Both the position numbers and the translations under genes were made by a program. A DNA stretch of 64,000 nucleotides from Streptomyces sp. CB02056 (GTDB lineage: Bacteria > Actinomycetota > Actinomycetes > Streptomycetales > Streptomycetaceae): positions 1 to 64,000 of the forward strand of contig NZ_LIPD01000006.1 in assembly GCF_001905545.1 (NCBI RefSeq), written 5' to 3'. The notes under the pieces are model-generated. The model made no database searches, had not been told where the DNA came from, and was given only the letters and a program-made list of their open reading frames with translations. Below, piece after piece: positions 62,452 to 64,000 of this stretch; position 1 is the first letter of the stretch, and every line of letters starts with the position of its first letter.

Positions 62452-62799
62452 TCAGCCCTTGAGGCCGGTGAGGGCCTGCGGGTCGACGGTGTGGTGCCGT
62501 TTGCGCAACTGGATGGTGAGGGCGAGCAACAGCGCGGTGACGGTCGCGCCGACCACGACGTCGGTCAGGGCAAGGGCCTGCACGACGGGGTCGACGACGG
62601 GGCGGGTTCCGGGGGTGAGGTCGGAGTAGACGGGGGCGGTCGCGCCGCGGCGGTAGCCGACGGCGAGGAGCAGGAGGTAGGTGGAGGACTGGGCGACGGC
62701 CAGGCAGCCGATGGCGTGGATGAGGTTGCGACTGGTGACCAGGCCGTACAGGGCGATGAGCAGGACCCATCCGGCGGCCAGGAAGACCCACGTTCCCAT
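62452..62799 (-). CDS. mnhC: Mrp antiporter subunit C (MnhC-like)
   Basis: 115 residues; its ATG shares the A of the upstream TGA (TGATG). Three hydrophobic segments with GWVLLIALYGLVTSRNLIHA and DPVVQALALTDVVVGATVTA, typical of MnhC/NuoK-like subunits. Part of the antiporter operon. Confidence 0.9.
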   Translation of the reverse strand: MGTWVFLAAGWVLLIALYGLVTSRNLIHAIGCLAVAQSSTYLLLLAVGYRRGATAPVYSDLTPGTRPVVDPVVQALALTDVVVGATVTALLLALTIQLRKRHHTVDPQALTGLKG

Positions 62800-63551
62800 C
62801 AAGTGTCTCCGTCTCTCTGGTGGTCGGGTTCGGTGAGTTCGACGGCCTGGTCGAGGAAGTGTGCGAGCAGGGCGATCAGGCCGCAGGCGACCTCGACGCC
62901 GACCACGGCGTTGAGGACCGGGACGGTGCCGCCGGAGGTGATGGTGTTGAAGGTGCCCAGCGGCAGCACGTTCTTGAGGAACGCGCCGCCTGCGATCAGG
63001 CCGGCCAGGCCGACGAGGCTGTAGGAGGCGGCGGCGAGCGAGTCCGCGACGTCGAGGGCGGCGAGCGGGCGCAGTTGCTTCAGGGCCCGGTAGTCCGCGG
63101 CCACGTAGGCCAGGTGCAGAGCGGTGGCGAGGACGACGCCGCCCTGGAAGCCGCCGCCGGGGCTCAACTGGCCGTGCGCGACGATGTAGACGCCCACGAC
63201 CAGGGTGACCGGTAACAGCAGTGCGCCGAAGAGGCGGGTCGTGGGCATGACCCGCTCGGCTTCGGCGCGGCGGTGGCGTTCGTCGCGGGCCCGGCGCAGC
63301 AGCAGGGTCGCCCCGAGCACGGTGCCGAAGAGGATGGACTCCTCGCCGAGGGTGTCGAAGGCGCGGATGTCGAAGTTGACGGCGGAGACGACGTTGGCGG
63401 TGCGCCGGTCCAGCGCCGCCGCCACCGCCTGGTCCCCATAGGGGTGGCTGTCCGTGCCGAACGGCGGGAGGTGAGTGCACGCGGCCGTGAAGAACGCGGC
63501 GATGACGGCGGCCGCTGCCAGGAACATCGTCAGCCGGGCGCGGGCCGTCAC
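62799..63551 (-). CDS. Mrp antiporter MbhE/MnhB domain protein
   Basis: 250 residues from the GTG at 63551 (GTGA overlap with the upstream stop). The N-terminal part has VNFDIRAFDTLGEESI (MbhE-type). The rest is an MnhB domain with HGQLSPGGGFQGGVVLATAL. In many Mrp systems these domains are the C-terminus of MnhA and a separate MnhB; here they are one gene with DUF4040 split off. Confidence 0.88.
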   Translation of the reverse strand: MTARARLTMFLAAAAVIAAFFTAACTHLPPFGTDSHPYGDQAVAAALDRRTANVVSAVNFDIRAFDTLGEESILFGTVLGATLLLRRARDERHRRAEAERVMPTTRLFGALLLPVTLVVGVYIVAHGQLSPGGGFQGGVVLATALHLAYVAADYRALKQLRPLAALDVADSLAAASYSLVGLAGLIAGGAFLKNVLPLGTFNTITSGGTVPVLNAVVGVEVACGLIALLAHFLDQAVELTEPDHQRDGDT

Positions 63552-63838
63552 TTCCGTTCCCGCCCGTTGTCGCCGGCGCTGGCCCGGTCGTCGGTGCGGG
63601 TGGGTCGGCGGGTGACCTTGCGTACGGTCAGCAGGATCAGCAACGGGGTCAGCGCGGTGCCCACGGCGAGCTGGGAGAGCGCCACGTCGGGCGCCTGCAG
63701 CACCGCGAACAGCATCGCCAGGCCCAGACCGAGCACGGAGAGGACGACCGCCTGGCGGGCCGGGTCGCGGGTGAGGACCGCCGTGGTGGCGGCGAGGACG
63801 ACGAAGGCGACGACGAATCCGATCAGCCATGCGTTCAC
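63548..63838 (-). CDS. DUF4040 (MbhD-like) antiporter subunit
   Basis: 96 residues from the GTG at 63838 (GTGA overlap with the mnhG stop). Three hydrophobic segments and AVLQAPDVALSQLAVGTALT, typical of the DUF4040/MbhD domain. It equals a piece of MnhA in fused systems. Confidence 0.88.
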   Translation of the reverse strand: MNAWLIGFVVAFVVLAATTAVLTRDPARQAVVLSVLGLGLAMLFAVLQAPDVALSQLAVGTALTPLLILLTVRKVTRRPTRTDDRASAGDNGRERK

Positions 63839-64000
63839 GGCCTGCTCACCGCTTCGGCCTCGGCTTGGCGGGTGGCACGACCGACGGCGATCGTGGTGAC
63901 CGTCCCGCCGACGGCGAAGACCAGGCCGATGAACAGCGTCTTGGCCGCCCCCCGGCCCGGTCCCTGGTCGACTGCCACGGCCGCGGCGATCAGCGGCACA
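63835..64000 (-). CDS. mnhG: Mrp antiporter subunit G, partial (MnhG-like)
   Basis: The gene runs off the right edge; only about the last 54 residues are seen, with FIGLVFAVGGTVTTIAVGRA and a hydrophilic tail. Position and the GTGA overlap with DUF4040 fit mnhG, usually just upstream of these subunits. The short piece makes the name less sure. Confidence 0.65.
   Translation of the reverse strand, partial: VPLIAAAVAVDQGPGRGAAKTLFIGLVFAVGGTVTTIAVGRATRQAEAEAVSRP

Overview
The window is high-GC actinobacterial DNA with strong third-position GC bias, short overlapping operons and GTG starts. Its gene families (SARP and LAL regulators, DUF3040, a SigB/F/G sigma factor, DUF2267, DUF6296, a RheA-type regulator beside hsp18) point to Streptomycetaceae. 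The DUF6296 gene and general style make Kitasatospora or Streptomyces the best guess. That is an inference from gene content, not from a marker gene. It reads as a chromosomal accessory region. No rRNA, tRNA, CRISPR array or intact transposase was recognised.

1-10.7 kb is a run of unlinked genes: a decayed pseudogene, a secreted M64-like metallopeptidase, a MarR regulator divergent from a flavin monooxygenase with two palindromic operators between them, a large secreted ExeM/NucH-type nuclease, a DUF1772 protein, a hemerythrin and an NmrA-like reductase.

11.4-17.7 kb looks like a small, unusual secondary-metabolism locus: a Rieske oxygenase, a SARP activator, an ActIII-type polyketide ketoreductase, a free-standing condensation-domain protein with a degenerate tail, and a small SRPBCC protein. 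No ketosynthase, adenylation domain or carrier protein lies beside them. 17.7-26.5 kb holds an HxlR/tautomerase divergent pair, a TIGR01777 epimerase, a cytochrome P450 with an atypical I-helix, a large AfsR-like regulator and a methyltransferase preceded by a three-unit 13-bp repeat.

26.6-30.8 kb is a light-response group: a B12-binding MerR regulator of the LitR/CarH type, a DNA photolyase and a coupled SDR/DUF2867 protein.

31.6-38.5 kb is a compact class III lanthipeptide locus: a LAL-type LuxR regulator, then on the opposite strand a 40-residue precursor peptide gene, a hairpin attenuator, a three-domain LanKC synthetase and an ABC exporter. The precursor is too short for routine gene calling and carries a Ser-x2-Ser-x4-Cys labionin-type motif. 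This is the most notable system in the window.

38.9-44.5 kb carries a glycine-rich secreted protein, a persulfide-dioxygenase/rhodanese gene that seems to have lost its normal start codon, and a DUF5131/TcmP pair of unknown function.

44.7-63.8 kb is dominated by stress genes: a Rieske/DUF2231 protein, a SigB-type sigma factor, an RsbW-like ATPase, several STAS proteins, hemerythrin, the rheA-hsp18 heat-shock pair with its operator, DUF2267 proteins, a CDGSH protein, an in-frame fusion of a YbdK-type carboxylate-amine ligase with a 2OG-Fe dioxygenase, an iron permease family protein and an Mrp-type cation/proton antiporter operon that runs off the right edge. Two miniature genes here (PfpI-like and STAS-like) appear to be products of deletion.
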